64,000 nt of DNA, taken from NCBI GenBank assembly GCA_002347405.1, contig DDXB01000053.1, forward strand, positions 93,928 through 157,927. The letters are read 5' to 3'. Source of the DNA: Rhodocyclaceae bacterium UBA2271. GTDB lineage: Bacteria; Pseudomonadota; Gammaproteobacteria; Burkholderiales; Rhodocyclaceae. The position numbers were made by a program, and so were the translations under genes. Position 1 is the stretch's first letter. Every line of letters starts with the position of its first letter. The notes beneath the pieces were generated by a model. It did not search any database and was not told the origin of the DNA. It was given only the letters and a program-made list of their open reading frames with translations. Below are positions 24,051 through 32,917 of this stretch, piece after piece.

Positions 24051-24416
24051 ATGGCACAAGCACCGCGCGTCGCCGGCACCTGCTACTTTAAAGTAGACGG
24101 CGAACAACTCGAACTGAAGGGCAGTCTCGAATGCCCGATCACCGACAAGAACCTCGAAACTGTGATGGGCCTTACCGGCGTCGCCGGCTACAAGGAAACG
24201 CATCGCGCGCCCTTCATCAAGGGCACGTTCATCTTCACCCTGGCATTCCCGCTCGCCAAGCTGAATGAGGGGCGCGACATGACCATCACCGCCGAACTGG
24301 CGAACGGCAAGGTCTATACCTTGTCCGGTGCCTACCTGATCGGCGAGCCAAATGCCAAGGGCGACGATGGCGAAGTCGAACTTGAGTTCAACGGTGTCAA
24401 GGGGATCTGGCAGTGA
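24051..24416 (+). CDS. Tail tube protein (Mu gpM-like)
   Basis: A 121-residue protein. AGTCYFKVDGEQLELKGSLE, THRAPFIKGTFIFTLAFPLA and YTLSGAYLIGEPNAKGDDGE match the gpM-type tube family. Hexamers stack to form the inner tube inside the sheath. The ATG is preceded by AAAAGGACATCGAC. It overlaps the tail assembly chaperone gene by four bases. Confidence 0.92.
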   Translation: MAQAPRVAGTCYFKVDGEQLELKGSLECPITDKNLETVMGLTGVAGYKETHRAPFIKGTFIFTLAFPLAKLNEGRDMTITAELANGKVYTLSGAYLIGEPNAKGDDGEVELEFNGVKGIWQ

Positions 24417-24673
24417 AAATTCCCCTGACCAAGCCGATCAAGCACGGCGACGAAGAGATCCGCGAACTCGACCTGCGCGACCCCATGGCCGGCGACGTGA
24501 TGGAGTGCGGCTATCCGCTCACCATCGGCGACGGCGAGGCCACGCCGAACGCCGACGCGGTCGGCAAGTTGATTGCACGGCTGGCCAAGGTGCCGCCCAG
24601 CGTCGTCAAGCAGCTTGCGGTGCGCGATTTCCAGGCATGCCTGGGGGTCGTGCTGGGTTTTTTCGGGGAATAG
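24413..24673 (+). CDS. Tail assembly chaperone, short form (Mu gp41-like)
   Basis: An 86-residue protein starting MKIPLTKPIKHGDEEIRELD, the opening of the phage E-type tail chaperone family, with the acidic LDLRDPMAGDVME stretch. It ends at LGFFGE, just after a T6 slippery run. With the frameshifted longer form it coats and times polymerisation around the tape measure, as lambda gpG and gpGT do. Confidence 0.85.
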   Translation: MKIPLTKPIKHGDEEIRELDLRDPMAGDVMECGYPLTIGDGEATPNADAVGKLIARLAKVPPSVVKQLAVRDFQACLGVVLGFFGE

Positions 24674-24828
24674 ACGCCGCACGCCTTGCCGACCGCGCGT
24701 TCGAAGTCGCCTACTTCTGGCGCCTCGACCCCGCGGCGGTCGAGGCGCTGCCGCTCTCCCGTTTTTTGATCTACGAAGCGCAGGCCGTCCGGCTTGCCAA
24801 ACTGACAGGGCCTGATCATGGCGGATAA
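24413..24828 (+). CDS. Tail assembly chaperone, long form by -1 frameshift
   Basis: At TTTTTTC (24658-24664), read GGT TTT TTC in the short form, a -1 slip gives FFRGIDAARLADRAFEVAYF and continues to a stop at 24828, overlapping the tape-measure start by eleven bases. T TTT TTC fits the X XXY YYZ slippery rule. The extension is protein-like and has no ribosome site of its own. It matches the conserved frameshift of tail chaperones in many phages (gpG-T). The total product is about 138 residues. Confidence 0.78.
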
Positions 24829-26335
24829 GTTTGACCTGAAGGCGATCATCAGCGCGGTCGACAAGATCACGCCGACGCTGAAGGGCATCCAGCGCTCCGT
24901 GCGCCTGACCGGCAAGACGATCAAGGATGTCGGCCGGCATGGCAGTTCGCTGCTGGGCAGCGTGGGCATCCCTGCCGGCCTCGCGTTCGGCGCTGTGGCC
25001 TATGGGGCGCAACGGGCCGCGCGGGCGGCCATGGAGTATGCCCGCCGGATCAAGGATGCCACCGAGCGCACCGGCATGAGTGCTGGCGCATACCAGGAAC
25101 TATCGGTCATGCTCTCGAACGTCGGCGGGTCGGCGGAAGATGCGACCTCTGCCGCCGAAAAATTCAACAAGGGCATCGCCGATGCGGCGGCTGGCACGGA
25201 TAAGACCTTTCTGGCGTTGCTGCGCAAGATGGATATTCCCTTGCGCAATGCGCGCGGAGAGTTGATGAGGCTCGAAGACGTGCTGCCCGATCTTGCCGAC
25301 TCCTTCGCGCGCACGTCCGACCCTGCCCTGCGCACGCGCATGATCATGGAGCTTTTTGGCAAGAGCGGCGGCAAGCTGCTGCCGATCATGCTCAAGGGTC
25401 GGCAGGGGGTGCGTGACTGGGCCGCCGAGATTCGCCGGCTGGGCATGACCGTTGATGACGATGCGATCAACAAGCTCGATGATCTGGGCGATACCATCGG
25501 CGATGTCGGCCAGGCCGTCAAGGCGCAATGGACGCGGGTGGTTGCCGATCTGGCCCCGGCGCTGATGCCTGTGGTCAAAAGCATGGGCGAATGGATTGCA
25601 GCGAACAAGGAAATGCTGCGCTCGGAAATCACCGGCACGCTGACCGAGTTGGTGAGCGTGCTGAAAAGTTATGACTGGCGCGGGCTGGTGGCGGACATGC
25701 GTGACGCGGTAGTCGCTGTGCGCGATCTGGTGCGCGGCCTCGGCGGCATGAAGAACGTCCTGATCGGCCTCGGTGCGCTGTTCCTCGCCGGCCCCATCGC
25801 CTCGATTCTCGGCATCGTCGGGGCGCTATGGCGCTTCGGCGCCGGATTATTTGCAATTGTCGGTGGATGGAAGGCCGTCGGCGCGGCCATCCTGTGGGTC
25901 GGTAAAGCGTTTGCCATCATCGGCCGCTTGTTCCTGCTCAACCCGATCGGGCTGGCGCTGACAGCCATCGCCGCCGCTGTGTATATAGTCTACGACAACT
26001 TCGATGTGCTCAAGGGCTGGATGACCAACTTCTTCGAATGGATCGGCAGCAAGATCACAGAGCTTTCGGCATGGTTCCAGAACCTGATTCCAGACTGGGC
26101 GCGCGGAATGATGGGTGGTAGCGTCACCGTCAATCAGGGCGCCGCTGCCACGCCGCTGGTGAAGTCCGGCGCCATGCAAATGGCCGGCGGTCGGCAGCAG
26201 CTTTCCGGCGACATGACGGTGCGCTTCGAGAATGCGCCACCCGGCATGCGCGCCGCGCCTGGCAAGACCAATCAACCGGGCGTCTCGATGAATCCCGATG
26301 TTGGCTATCGCAGCCTCGCGCTGCAGGCGCGTTGA
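24818..26335 (+). CDS. Tape measure protein (short)
   Basis: A 505-residue protein. The N-terminal region (ISAVDKITPTLKGIQRSVRL) and helical core (TGMSAGAYQELSVMLSNVGG; RMIMELFGKSGGKLLPIMLK) are typical of Mu-type tape measures. Hydrophobic segments near 310-390 (VLIGLGALFLAGPIASILGI; LLNPIGLALTAIAAAVYIVY) may insert in the host membrane. At about 1.5 Angstrom per residue, 505 residues would predict a tail of roughly 75 nm, short for a myophage. Confidence 0.9.
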   Translation: MADKFDLKAIISAVDKITPTLKGIQRSVRLTGKTIKDVGRHGSSLLGSVGIPAGLAFGAVAYGAQRAARAAMEYARRIKDATERTGMSAGAYQELSVMLSNVGGSAEDATSAAEKFNKGIADAAAGTDKTFLALLRKMDIPLRNARGELMRLEDVLPDLADSFARTSDPALRTRMIMELFGKSGGKLLPIMLKGRQGVRDWAAEIRRLGMTVDDDAINKLDDLGDTIGDVGQAVKAQWTRVVADLAPALMPVVKSMGEWIAANKEMLRSEITGTLTELVSVLKSYDWRGLVADMRDAVVAVRDLVRGLGGMKNVLIGLGALFLAGPIASILGIVGALWRFGAGLFAIVGGWKAVGAAILWVGKAFAIIGRLFLLNPIGLALTAIAAAVYIVYDNFDVLKGWMTNFFEWIGSKITELSAWFQNLIPDWARGMMGGSVTVNQGAAATPLVKSGAMQMAGGRQQLSGDMTVRFENAPPGMRAAPGKTNQPGVSMNPDVGYRSLALQAR

Positions 26336-26337
26336 TC

Positions 26338-27537
26338 ATGGCCTGGCAAGATCAGCTTCAGAAGGCCTCATTCCGGGGCGTTGAATTTCAGGTCGAGGCA
26401 GACGATGCCGCCTTCGGTCGGCGCGTGCAGCTGCACGAGTACCCGCAGCGCGACAAGCCCTTCGTCGAGGATATAGGCAGGAAGGCGCGCGAGATCGGCC
26501 TGACCGCTTTCCTGATCGGCCCTGGCTACATGGCCGCCCGCGACAAACTGCTGGAGGCGGTCGAGCAGGCCGGCCCCGGCGAGCTGGTGCATCCTTGGTA
26601 TGGCCGGCTCACCGTCAGCATCAAGGATGATGGCTGTCGAGTCACGCACAGCCGCGACGATGGCGGGCTGTGCCGCATTCACTTGAGCTTCGTTGAAAGC
26701 GGCGAGCTGGCCTTCCCGGAGGCCGGCGCGGCTTCCGGCGCCAAGACGCTGCTGGCGGCCGATGCGCTTGAGCAATTATCGACCAAGCAATTCGCCGAAT
26801 GTTTCTCGCTCGACGGCTCCCCGGCCTGGGTGGGCGCCGATGCGCTGGCGAAGGCGGAAGGCATGCTGGGCACGCTCGACCGCGTGCTGTCCGGCGGCAT
26901 CCTCGCCAGCCCGGCCGGCTCGCTGCTCGGCGAGTTGGGCGCGCTGCTCGGCGTTCCCGCGAACTATGCGACGCGGCTGTTCGGTCTGCTCAACAAGAGC
27001 AAAGCCATCGTGCAGCGCCGTGGTGCCGGCGCCGACTTTTCGACGGCGAACTACCAGCGCGCCTCCTCGGCCGTGCGCGCCGCGGGTCAATTTCAGCCGG
27101 CTGCGCGATCAGCTGCCATTACCCCGGCGCGCGCGCGACTCTTCGACAACCGCGATGCGCTGGCGGCCGTGCATCGCCGTGCCGCACTGGTGCAGGCGTC
27201 TGCAATGACGGCGACGATGCCGCTGCCGGTGTTCGATGATGCCGTGGCGCTACGCTCAAACCTGCTGTTCGCGCTCGATAGCGAGGCCGCGCTGGCGGAC
27301 GATGTGGCTTATGTGGCGCTCGCCGAACTGCGCACGCAGGTGCACCGCGACATGGGCGCGCGCATTCGCGCCTCGGCCCGGCTGCACGACTACGCGCCGC
27401 CCGAGGTGCTGCCGGCGCTGGCGGTCGCCTATGACCTGTATGAAGACCCCGCGCGCGAAGATGAGATCGTCGCGCGCAATCGCATCCGCCATCCCGGCTT
27501 CGTGCCGTCGGCGCCGCTCAAGGTGCTCTCGGCATGA
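26338..27537 (+). CDS. Mu gpN-like baseplate / DNA circularisation protein
   Basis: A 399-residue protein. MAWQDQLQKASFRGVEFQVE, then LHEYPQRDKPFVEDIGRKAR and YMAARDKLLEAVEQAGPGEL, is the hallmark of the gpN/DNA-circularisation family. The ATG at 26338 is preferred over TTG at 26332. A region near residues 228-235 (GAGADFSTA) is encoded by a variant of the dispersed motif (27018-27040). It acts in baseplate assembly between tape measure and hub. Confidence 0.88.
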   Translation: MAWQDQLQKASFRGVEFQVEADDAAFGRRVQLHEYPQRDKPFVEDIGRKAREIGLTAFLIGPGYMAARDKLLEAVEQAGPGELVHPWYGRLTVSIKDDGCRVTHSRDDGGLCRIHLSFVESGELAFPEAGAASGAKTLLAADALEQLSTKQFAECFSLDGSPAWVGADALAKAEGMLGTLDRVLSGGILASPAGSLLGELGALLGVPANYATRLFGLLNKSKAIVQRRGAGADFSTANYQRASSAVRAAGQFQPAARSAAITPARARLFDNRDALAAVHRRAALVQASAMTATMPLPVFDDAVALRSNLLFALDSEAALADDVAYVALAELRTQVHRDMGARIRASARLHDYAPPEVLPALAVAYDLYEDPAREDEIVARNRIRHPGFVPSAPLKVLSA

Positions 27538-28628
27538 CCGCGGTCGATAACGCCGTCACCCTGCGGGTGAATGGCACCGAGTACGGTGGCTGGAAGGAGG
27601 TCGAGATCGGCGCCGGCATCGAGCGCCAGGCGCGCGACTTCAGCCTGGCCGTCACCACCAGCTGGCCGGGTGAAACCAATATCCCGCGCCGCATCCGCCA
27701 CGGCGATCTGTGCGAGGTCTGGATCGGCGCCGACAAGCTGCTGACCGGCCACGTCGATGCCACGCCGATCAGTTACGACGCCATGCAGGTGTCGGTGGGT
27801 GTGCGCGGGCGCAGCAAGACCGCAGACCTGGTCGATTGCTCGGCCGAGCACAAGACCGGGCAATGGCGCGGCGCGAAGATCGAGCGCATCGCCGCCGACC
27901 TGGCCAGGCCATACGGTATAAGCGTGGTGGCACAGGCCGCTACTGGTGCGCCAATCGCCGACCATCAGATTCAGCCTGGCGAGACGGCTTTTGAGTGCAT
28001 CGACCGCTTGTTGACCCTGCGCCAGTTGCTGGCCACCGACGATGCCGACGGTCGGCTGGTATTCATCGCCGCCGGCGAGGATGGCCGCTGCGCGACGGCG
28101 CTCAAACTGGGCGAGAACGTCAAGAGCGCTGATGCGCCGCTCGACTTCAAGGATGTCTTCAGTCAGTACACCGTCAAGGGCCAGAGGAGCGGCAGCGACG
28201 AAGACAGTGGTGCGACAGTCGCCGAGGCCACCAGCACGGCGAAAGACAGCAAGGCCGCGCGCTACCGGCCGCTGGTCATTCGCCAGTCTGGCCAGGTGGA
28301 TCGCGGCATGGCCGCCGACCGGGCGCGGTATGAGTACCTGCACCGCAAGGCCAAGGCACTGGAGGCGGTCTACACCGTGCAGGGCTGGCGGCAACAGGAT
28401 GGCAGCTTGTGGCTGCCGAACCGGATGGTGCAGGTGATTGATCCGGTGATCGGTTTCGATGTCTGGATGCTGATCGTCGAGGTGACATGGAAGATTTCCG
28501 ACGGCGGCACCGAGACGGTGCTGCGCGTGGGGCCGGTTGATGGCTATATCCCGACGCCCGAGGCGGCGAAGAAGGGTAAAGGCGCCACCGGCGATCCATG
28601 GGCTGGTGTGGCAGCCGCGGCATCATGA
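27534..28628 (+). CDS. Baseplate hub protein (Mu gpP-like)
   Basis: A 364-residue protein. VTLRVNGTEYGGWKEVEIGA, IERQARDFSLAVTTSWPGET and the later TVKGQRSGSDEDSG, RPLVIRQSGQVDRGMAADRA and WQPN-like LWLPNRMVQVIDPVIGFD are typical of the gpP (gp44/T4 gp27-like) hub. It sits at the centre of the baseplate where the tube begins. Four-base overlaps link it to gpN and the spike gene. Confidence 0.92.
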   Translation: MTAVDNAVTLRVNGTEYGGWKEVEIGAGIERQARDFSLAVTTSWPGETNIPRRIRHGDLCEVWIGADKLLTGHVDATPISYDAMQVSVGVRGRSKTADLVDCSAEHKTGQWRGAKIERIAADLARPYGISVVAQAATGAPIADHQIQPGETAFECIDRLLTLRQLLATDDADGRLVFIAAGEDGRCATALKLGENVKSADAPLDFKDVFSQYTVKGQRSGSDEDSGATVAEATSTAKDSKAARYRPLVIRQSGQVDRGMAADRARYEYLHRKAKALEAVYTVQGWRQQDGSLWLPNRMVQVIDPVIGFDVWMLIVEVTWKISDGGTETVLRVGPVDGYIPTPEAAKKGKGATGDPWAGVAAAAS

Positions 28629-29161
28629 ACGAGCGCCTGCTGGGTCGTATGCTGGCGCCACTGGCGCGCTCCGTCGGCAACATGCTGGCGCGCGGCACGC
28701 TGGTGCTGGCCAACTCGGCCACGAAGATGCAAGCGCTGCAGGTGCGCATCCTCGATGGCGAGGCGAAGGATGCCGTCGAGCATTTCGAGCCCTACGGTTA
28801 CACCTCCAAGCCGCATCCGGGCGCCGAGGCGCTGCTGCAATTCTTCGGCGGCGACCGCAGCCACGGCGTGGCCTTCATGGTGGCCGATCGCCGCTACCGG
28901 CTGACCGGCCTCGAATCCGGCGAGGTGGCGCTGTTTGACGACCTGGGCAGCAAGATCGTCATCAAGCGCGGCAACGTGATCGAGATCACGGCCACCACCA
29001 AGCTGCGCCTGGTGACACCGCTGCTGGAAGTGACCGGCGAGATCAAGGACCGCTGCGACACCGACGGCGCGACCATGAAGGGCATGCGCACCACCTACAA
29101 CAGTCACACGCACCCCGGCGACAGCGGCGGTACGACTGGCACACCGAATCAGGGGATGTAA
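28625..29161 (+). CDS. Baseplate spike protein (Mu gp45-like)
   Basis: A 178-residue protein. The N-terminal OB-like domain (LQVRILDGEAKDAVEHFEPY; EALLQFFGGDRSHGVAFMVA) is followed by repetitive beta strands (LFDDLGSKIVIKRGNVIEIT) and a C-terminal THPGDSGGTTGTP tip. Histidines in NSHTHPG could hold the apical metal ion known in gp45. It is the puncturing spike. The ATG overlaps the hub stop codon. Confidence 0.9.
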   Translation: MNERLLGRMLAPLARSVGNMLARGTLVLANSATKMQALQVRILDGEAKDAVEHFEPYGYTSKPHPGAEALLQFFGGDRSHGVAFMVADRRYRLTGLESGEVALFDDLGSKIVIKRGNVIEITATTKLRLVTPLLEVTGEIKDRCDTDGATMKGMRTTYNSHTHPGDSGGTTGTPNQGM

Positions 29162-29605
29162 ATGATTTACGACCAGACCGCAACCATCGTCGTCGATGGC
29201 CGCACGCTCTCGCTCGGCATGACGCCGGAAGACCCGCTGGTGCGCGCCGTCATCATCAGCCTGTTCACCTGGCGCCGCGCCAGCCCGGACGATGTGACCG
29301 AGGGCCGCAAGATGGGCTGGTGGGGCGATGCCACCAGCGCGGTGACCAACGACCGCATCGGCTCGCGCCTGTGGCTGTTGGCGCGCGAAAAGATTCTGCC
29401 CGCCACACTCAATCGCGCCCGCGAATATGCCCGCGAGTCGCTCGACTGGATGATCGAAGACGGGCTGGCCAGCCGCGTCGAGATCGAGGTCGAGCGCCGA
29501 GGCGCCGATGGCATCGCGCTGTCCGCAACGATTTATCGCACCGACGGGCGGCCGCTCGTCCTGCGCTTCGCTGACCTTTGGGAGACCGTCCGCCATGCCG
29601 TTTAG
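29162..29605 (+). CDS. Baseplate wedge protein (Mu gp46 / gp25-like)
   Basis: A 147-residue protein. LVRAVIISLFTWRRASPDDV, then KMGWWGDATSAVTNDRIGSR and SLDWMIEDGLASRVEIEVER, define the gp46/GPW-gp25 family. It builds the inner baseplate with the gp47-like protein, whose ATG lies in the last codons of this gene. Confidence 0.92.
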   Translation: MIYDQTATIVVDGRTLSLGMTPEDPLVRAVIISLFTWRRASPDDVTEGRKMGWWGDATSAVTNDRIGSRLWLLAREKILPATLNRAREYARESLDWMIEDGLASRVEIEVERRGADGIALSATIYRTDGRPLVLRFADLWETVRHAV

Positions 29606-30644
29606 CCGCCCCACGCTGCAGGAACTTGTCAATCGCACCCTGTCCGATGCGCAGACGCGTCTGGGCGCCGATGAGCTGGTGCGCCGCGAAGACCTGCAGG
29701 TGCTCACCCGCGTGTTGGCCGGCGCTTCGCACGGCCTGCATGGCTTCATCGGCTGGCTGTCGCAGCAGGTGGTCTTCGACACGGCCGAAGCTGAATTTCT
29801 CGAACGCTGGACCAGCATCTGGGGCATCGCCCGCAAGGCCGCCGCTGTAGCCGTGGGCGAAGTCGCCCTCACCGGCGCCAGCGGCACGACGGTGCCGGCC
29901 GGCACGGTGTTGGTGCGCGCTGACGGCGCGGAATACGAGATCACCACCGAAGTGACACTCGCCGGCGGCACTGCCACCGCTGCCGTCACCGCACTGCTGG
30001 CCGGGCAGGATGGCAATGCGGCGGCGGCTTCGGCGTTGACCATTGCCACGCCGATTGCCGGCATTAATTCTGCGGTCACCGTCACGACCGCTGCCCTCAC
30101 CGGCGGCGCCGACATCGAGGCCGACGACGATCTGCGCGCCCGCCTGCTTGCCCGTATCCAGTCGCCGCCGCACGGCGGTGCTGCGCATGACTACATCGCC
30201 TGGGCGATTGAAGTCCCTGGCGTCACGCGCGCCTGGGTGTACCCCGCCGAACTCGGCCTCGGCACCGTCACCGTGCGCTTCGTGCGTGACGACGACGCCA
30301 GCCCGATCCCGGACGCCGCCGAAGTAGCGGCAGTGCAGGCGCATATCGATAGCCTGCGGCCTGTGACGGCGGGCGTCACGGTGGCCGCACCCATCGCCGT
30401 GCCGCTTGACTTCACCATCGACATCACCCCGGACACCGCCGCGATCCGCGCCGCAATCGAGGCCGAGCTGCGCGACCTGCTGCGGCGTGTAGCTGCGCCG
30501 GGCGCCACGATCCTGCTGTCGCACATCCGCGAGGCGATCTCGCTGGCCACCGGCGAGACCGATCACATCCTCACCGCGCCGGCCGCGAACGTGACGCATA
30601 CCGTCGGCCAGATGGCCACCTTCGGAGCCATCACATGGGTATGA
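29595..30644 (+). CDS. Baseplate wedge protein J (Mu gp47-like)
   Basis: A 349-residue protein starting MPFSRPTLQELVNRTLSDAQ. VFDTAEAEFLERWTSIWGIA, GASGTTVPAGTVLVRADGAE, the repeated Ala/Thr strands and HGGAAHDYIAWAIEVPGVTR are standard for gpJ/gp47. The start is chosen by homology of the opening; it overlaps gp46 by eleven bases. Confidence 0.94.
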   Translation: MPFSRPTLQELVNRTLSDAQTRLGADELVRREDLQVLTRVLAGASHGLHGFIGWLSQQVVFDTAEAEFLERWTSIWGIARKAAAVAVGEVALTGASGTTVPAGTVLVRADGAEYEITTEVTLAGGTATAAVTALLAGQDGNAAAASALTIATPIAGINSAVTVTTAALTGGADIEADDDLRARLLARIQSPPHGGAAHDYIAWAIEVPGVTRAWVYPAELGLGTVTVRFVRDDDASPIPDAAEVAAVQAHIDSLRPVTAGVTVAAPIAVPLDFTIDITPDTAAIRAAIEAELRDLLRRVAAPGATILLSHIREAISLATGETDHILTAPAANVTHTVGQMATFGAITWV

Positions 30645-31228
30645 CGTCGGCGGATTACCTGGCCCAGCTCCAGGCGCTGCTGCCGCAAGGCCCGGCCTGG
30701 CCGCGCGAGGCCGATGCGGCGCTCACGCAGTTGCTCGCCGCCTGGGCCGATGAACTGGCCCGCGTCGATGGCCGCGCCGCCGATCTTATCGAGGAAGCCG
30801 ACCCGCGCACCACGGCCGAGCTGCTCGCCGACTGGGAGCGCGTTGCCGGCCTGCCAGATGCCTGCGTTGCCGCACTCGCCGGCACGCAGACCACGGCGCA
30901 ACGCCGCGCCGTGCTGGTGGCCAAGCTCACCACCATCGGCGGGCAGAGTGCCGCCTACTTTATCGATCTGGCCGCCAGCCTCGGCTACACGATCACCGTC
31001 ACCGAGTTCGACTTGCACGACGTCGAGGACAACGTCGAGCATCCGCTGACCGCTGCGCCCTGGCAGTACGCCTGGCAAGTCAATGCCGCACAAGACACCA
31101 TCGGCACGTTCACCGTCATCGATACCGTCGAAGACCCCCTCGCGTGGTGGGGCAATGATCTGCTTGAGTGCGTCATCAACCGGCTCAAGCCTGCTCACAC
31201 CCACGTCCTGTTTGCTTACACCCCATAA
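30635..31228 (+). CDS. Baseplate protein (Mu gp48 / DUF2313)
   Basis: A 197-residue protein. YLAQLQALLPQGPAWPREAD, then LIEEADPRTTAELLADWERV and the C-terminal WWGNDLLECVINRLKPAHTH, are diagnostic for DUF2313 (YmfQ/gp48). It links the wedge to the tail fibres. It overlaps gp47 and is followed by the fibre gene nine bases later. Confidence 0.93.
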   Translation: MGMTSADYLAQLQALLPQGPAWPREADAALTQLLAAWADELARVDGRAADLIEEADPRTTAELLADWERVAGLPDACVAALAGTQTTAQRRAVLVAKLTTIGGQSAAYFIDLAASLGYTITVTEFDLHDVEDNVEHPLTAAPWQYAWQVNAAQDTIGTFTVIDTVEDPLAWWGNDLLECVINRLKPAHTHVLFAYTP

Positions 31229-31237
31229 GGAGATCAC

Positions 31238-32236
31238 ATGGATCGTACATTCGAATCCGGTGCCGCCGGCAGCCCGCCCAGCGTGCCGGCCAGCCCGTCC
31301 AGCGGCTACCCCACCGCCGGTAACCCACAGGCCGCCGTCGCGGCCACCAAGCCGGGGCCGTGGTGGTATCACATGATGACCGAGGAGCTGCGCGCCGTCA
31401 TCGTCGCCGCCGGCTTGACGCCAGACCATACCGACGTGACGCAGCTGTCGCAGGCCATCCAGGCGCTGTTCATCGCCAACCAGAAAGCTGTCGTCATCAA
31501 TGGCGCCACCTTTGAGGCGTCGGTCAGCAACGGCGAAGTCGTGCGCTGGGATGCCGCCAACAACCGCTTCGACGAGGCGATCGCCGACGGCACCGCCAAC
31601 AACCGCGCGGTCGGCATCGCCGATGTGACCAACGGCAAGGTCTATCTCTATGGCGAATGCCCGCTGTTTAGCGGCCTAACGCCGGGGGCGCGCTACTACC
31701 TCTCTGCTGGTACGCTTGGCGCAATCACCACGACAGCGCCGACCGATGCTGTGATGGTCGGCATCGCCAAGAGCGTTACAACGCTGTGGGTTGATGTGGA
31801 TGCTGCGCCGGCGCAGCAGGGTGTCGAGGTCGGATCTGTCATTTTCGTTGCAAAAAACACTGCCCCGACAGGCTATCTCAAGGCCAACGGAGCTGCAGTT
31901 TCGCGCACGACCTACGCGGCGCTGTTCGCAGCAATCGGCACTACATTCGGCGCCGGTGACGGCTCGACCACATTCATTCTGCCCGACCTGCGTGGCGAGT
32001 TTGTTAGGGGATGGGATGATGGCAGAGGAGTGGATTCTGGCCGCGCGTTCGGGAGTTCTCAAGCAGACGACTTTAAAAGCCATAGCCACAATATTCCATA
32101 TTCAGATGGATATTCACTTACGAACCTGACTGCCGAGAGGTCTGGGGTTCAGGATGGTACATACCCAACGTCAGTCGCGGGTGGCACCGAAACTCGCCCG
32201 CGTAACGTCGCCCTGCTTTCGTGTATCAAGTATTGA
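31238..32236 (+). CDS. Tail fibre protein with collar domain
   Basis: A 332-residue protein. The N-terminal 60 residues (SGYPTAGNPQAAVAATKPGP; WWYHMMTEELRAVIVAAGLT) attach to the baseplate. A capsid-like beta region follows, then a phage tail collar domain near 205-275 (APTGYLKANGAAVSRTTYAA; STTFILPDLRGEFVRGWDDG). The C terminus (KSHSHNIPYSDGYSLTNLTA onward; PRNVALLSCIKY) is the receptor-facing tip. From about 32040 the DNA is more AT-rich than the rest of the gene, which fits exchange of the tip by recombination. Confidence 0.9.
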   Translation: MDRTFESGAAGSPPSVPASPSSGYPTAGNPQAAVAATKPGPWWYHMMTEELRAVIVAAGLTPDHTDVTQLSQAIQALFIANQKAVVINGATFEASVSNGEVVRWDAANNRFDEAIADGTANNRAVGIADVTNGKVYLYGECPLFSGLTPGARYYLSAGTLGAITTTAPTDAVMVGIAKSVTTLWVDVDAAPAQQGVEVGSVIFVAKNTAPTGYLKANGAAVSRTTYAALFAAIGTTFGAGDGSTTFILPDLRGEFVRGWDDGRGVDSGRAFGSSQADDFKSHSHNIPYSDGYSLTNLTAERSGVQDGTYPTSVAGGTETRPRNVALLSCIKY

Positions 32237-32250
32237 TCGGAGATTCCCCT

Positions 32251-32817
32251 ATGAAAAACGTTTGTCAGCTGGACTCCCACGGGTATTTTGTCAATGTGGT
32301 TGTTGCAGATTCGTCGCCACTTGAAGTTGGTGTGTATTTAATCCCCGGCGGCGCAATCGATGCACCACCACCTTCCGTTCCGGATGGCATGCGTGCCAGG
32401 TGGAATGGCAGCAGCTTCGATATGGAGGATATCCCGCAGCCAGTCATTCCGCCTGCGCCGACTCTCGACGAGCTAAAGGCTGCGAAGAACGCCGAGATCA
32501 ACCTCGCCCGTGCCGCCGCGAACACCAGCACCTTCGCCCACGGCGGCAAGACCTTCTCCTGTGACCAACTCTCGCGTGGCGACATCGACGGCGTGAATGG
32601 CTACGTGGCGCTCTTCGGCGCGCTGCCGCCTGAGTTCCCTGGTGCCTGGAAGGCGATTGACAACAGCTTCCATCCGATTTCCGACGTTGCCGCCTGGAAG
32701 GCGTTTTATGCCCCGATGGTGGCCACCGGCGCGGCAAACTTTGTCCATGCCCAGGAACTCAAGGCCCAGCTCGCGGCGGCGACGACGGCCGAAGAAGTTG
32801 CGGCAATTGTCTGGTAA
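32251..32817 (+). CDS. Tail fibre assembly-type protein (DUF4376)
   Basis: A 188-residue protein starting MKNVCQLDSHGYFVNVVVAD, with RWNGSSFDMEDIPQPVIPPA then the DUF4376-like TLDELKAAKNAEINLARAAA and FSCDQLSRGDIDGVNGYVAL. Proteins of this kind follow fibre genes and either help fibre folding or are fibre-associated. GGAG precedes the start. The first third shares the AT-rich composition of the fibre tip. Confidence 0.82.
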   Translation: MKNVCQLDSHGYFVNVVVADSSPLEVGVYLIPGGAIDAPPPSVPDGMRARWNGSSFDMEDIPQPVIPPAPTLDELKAAKNAEINLARAAANTSTFAHGGKTFSCDQLSRGDIDGVNGYVALFGALPPEFPGAWKAIDNSFHPISDVAAWKAFYAPMVATGAANFVHAQELKAQLAAATTAEEVAAIVW

Positions 32818-32821
32818 CGCC

Positions 32822-32917
32822 ATGAGCGCGCTGATCATCGTCTGGCTCCTGACCAGCCTCGTCCTCGGCCCGCTGGTCGGTGCCTGTATCCGCCATGGGG
32901 AGCAGGGGAAGTCATGA
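32822..32917 (+). CDS. Small single-span membrane peptide
   Basis: A 31-residue ORF (MSALIIVWLLTSLVLGPLVG onward) that is one transmembrane helix with a short polar tail. It starts four bases after the previous gene, and its stop overlaps the next ATG. Its place near the lysis genes suggests a holin-like or lysis-accessory peptide, unproven. Confidence 0.5.
   Translation: MSALIIVWLLTSLVLGPLVGACIRHGEQGKS

Noticed and set aside
24658..24673. Sequencing error instead of a frameshift in the tail chaperone gene
   Set aside because: A slippery heptamer is exactly at the shift and this gene pair is frameshifted in many phages.
31238..32817. Diversity-generating retroelement acting on the fibre gene
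   Set aside because: No reverse transcriptase gene and no template repeat of the fibre tip anywhere in the window.
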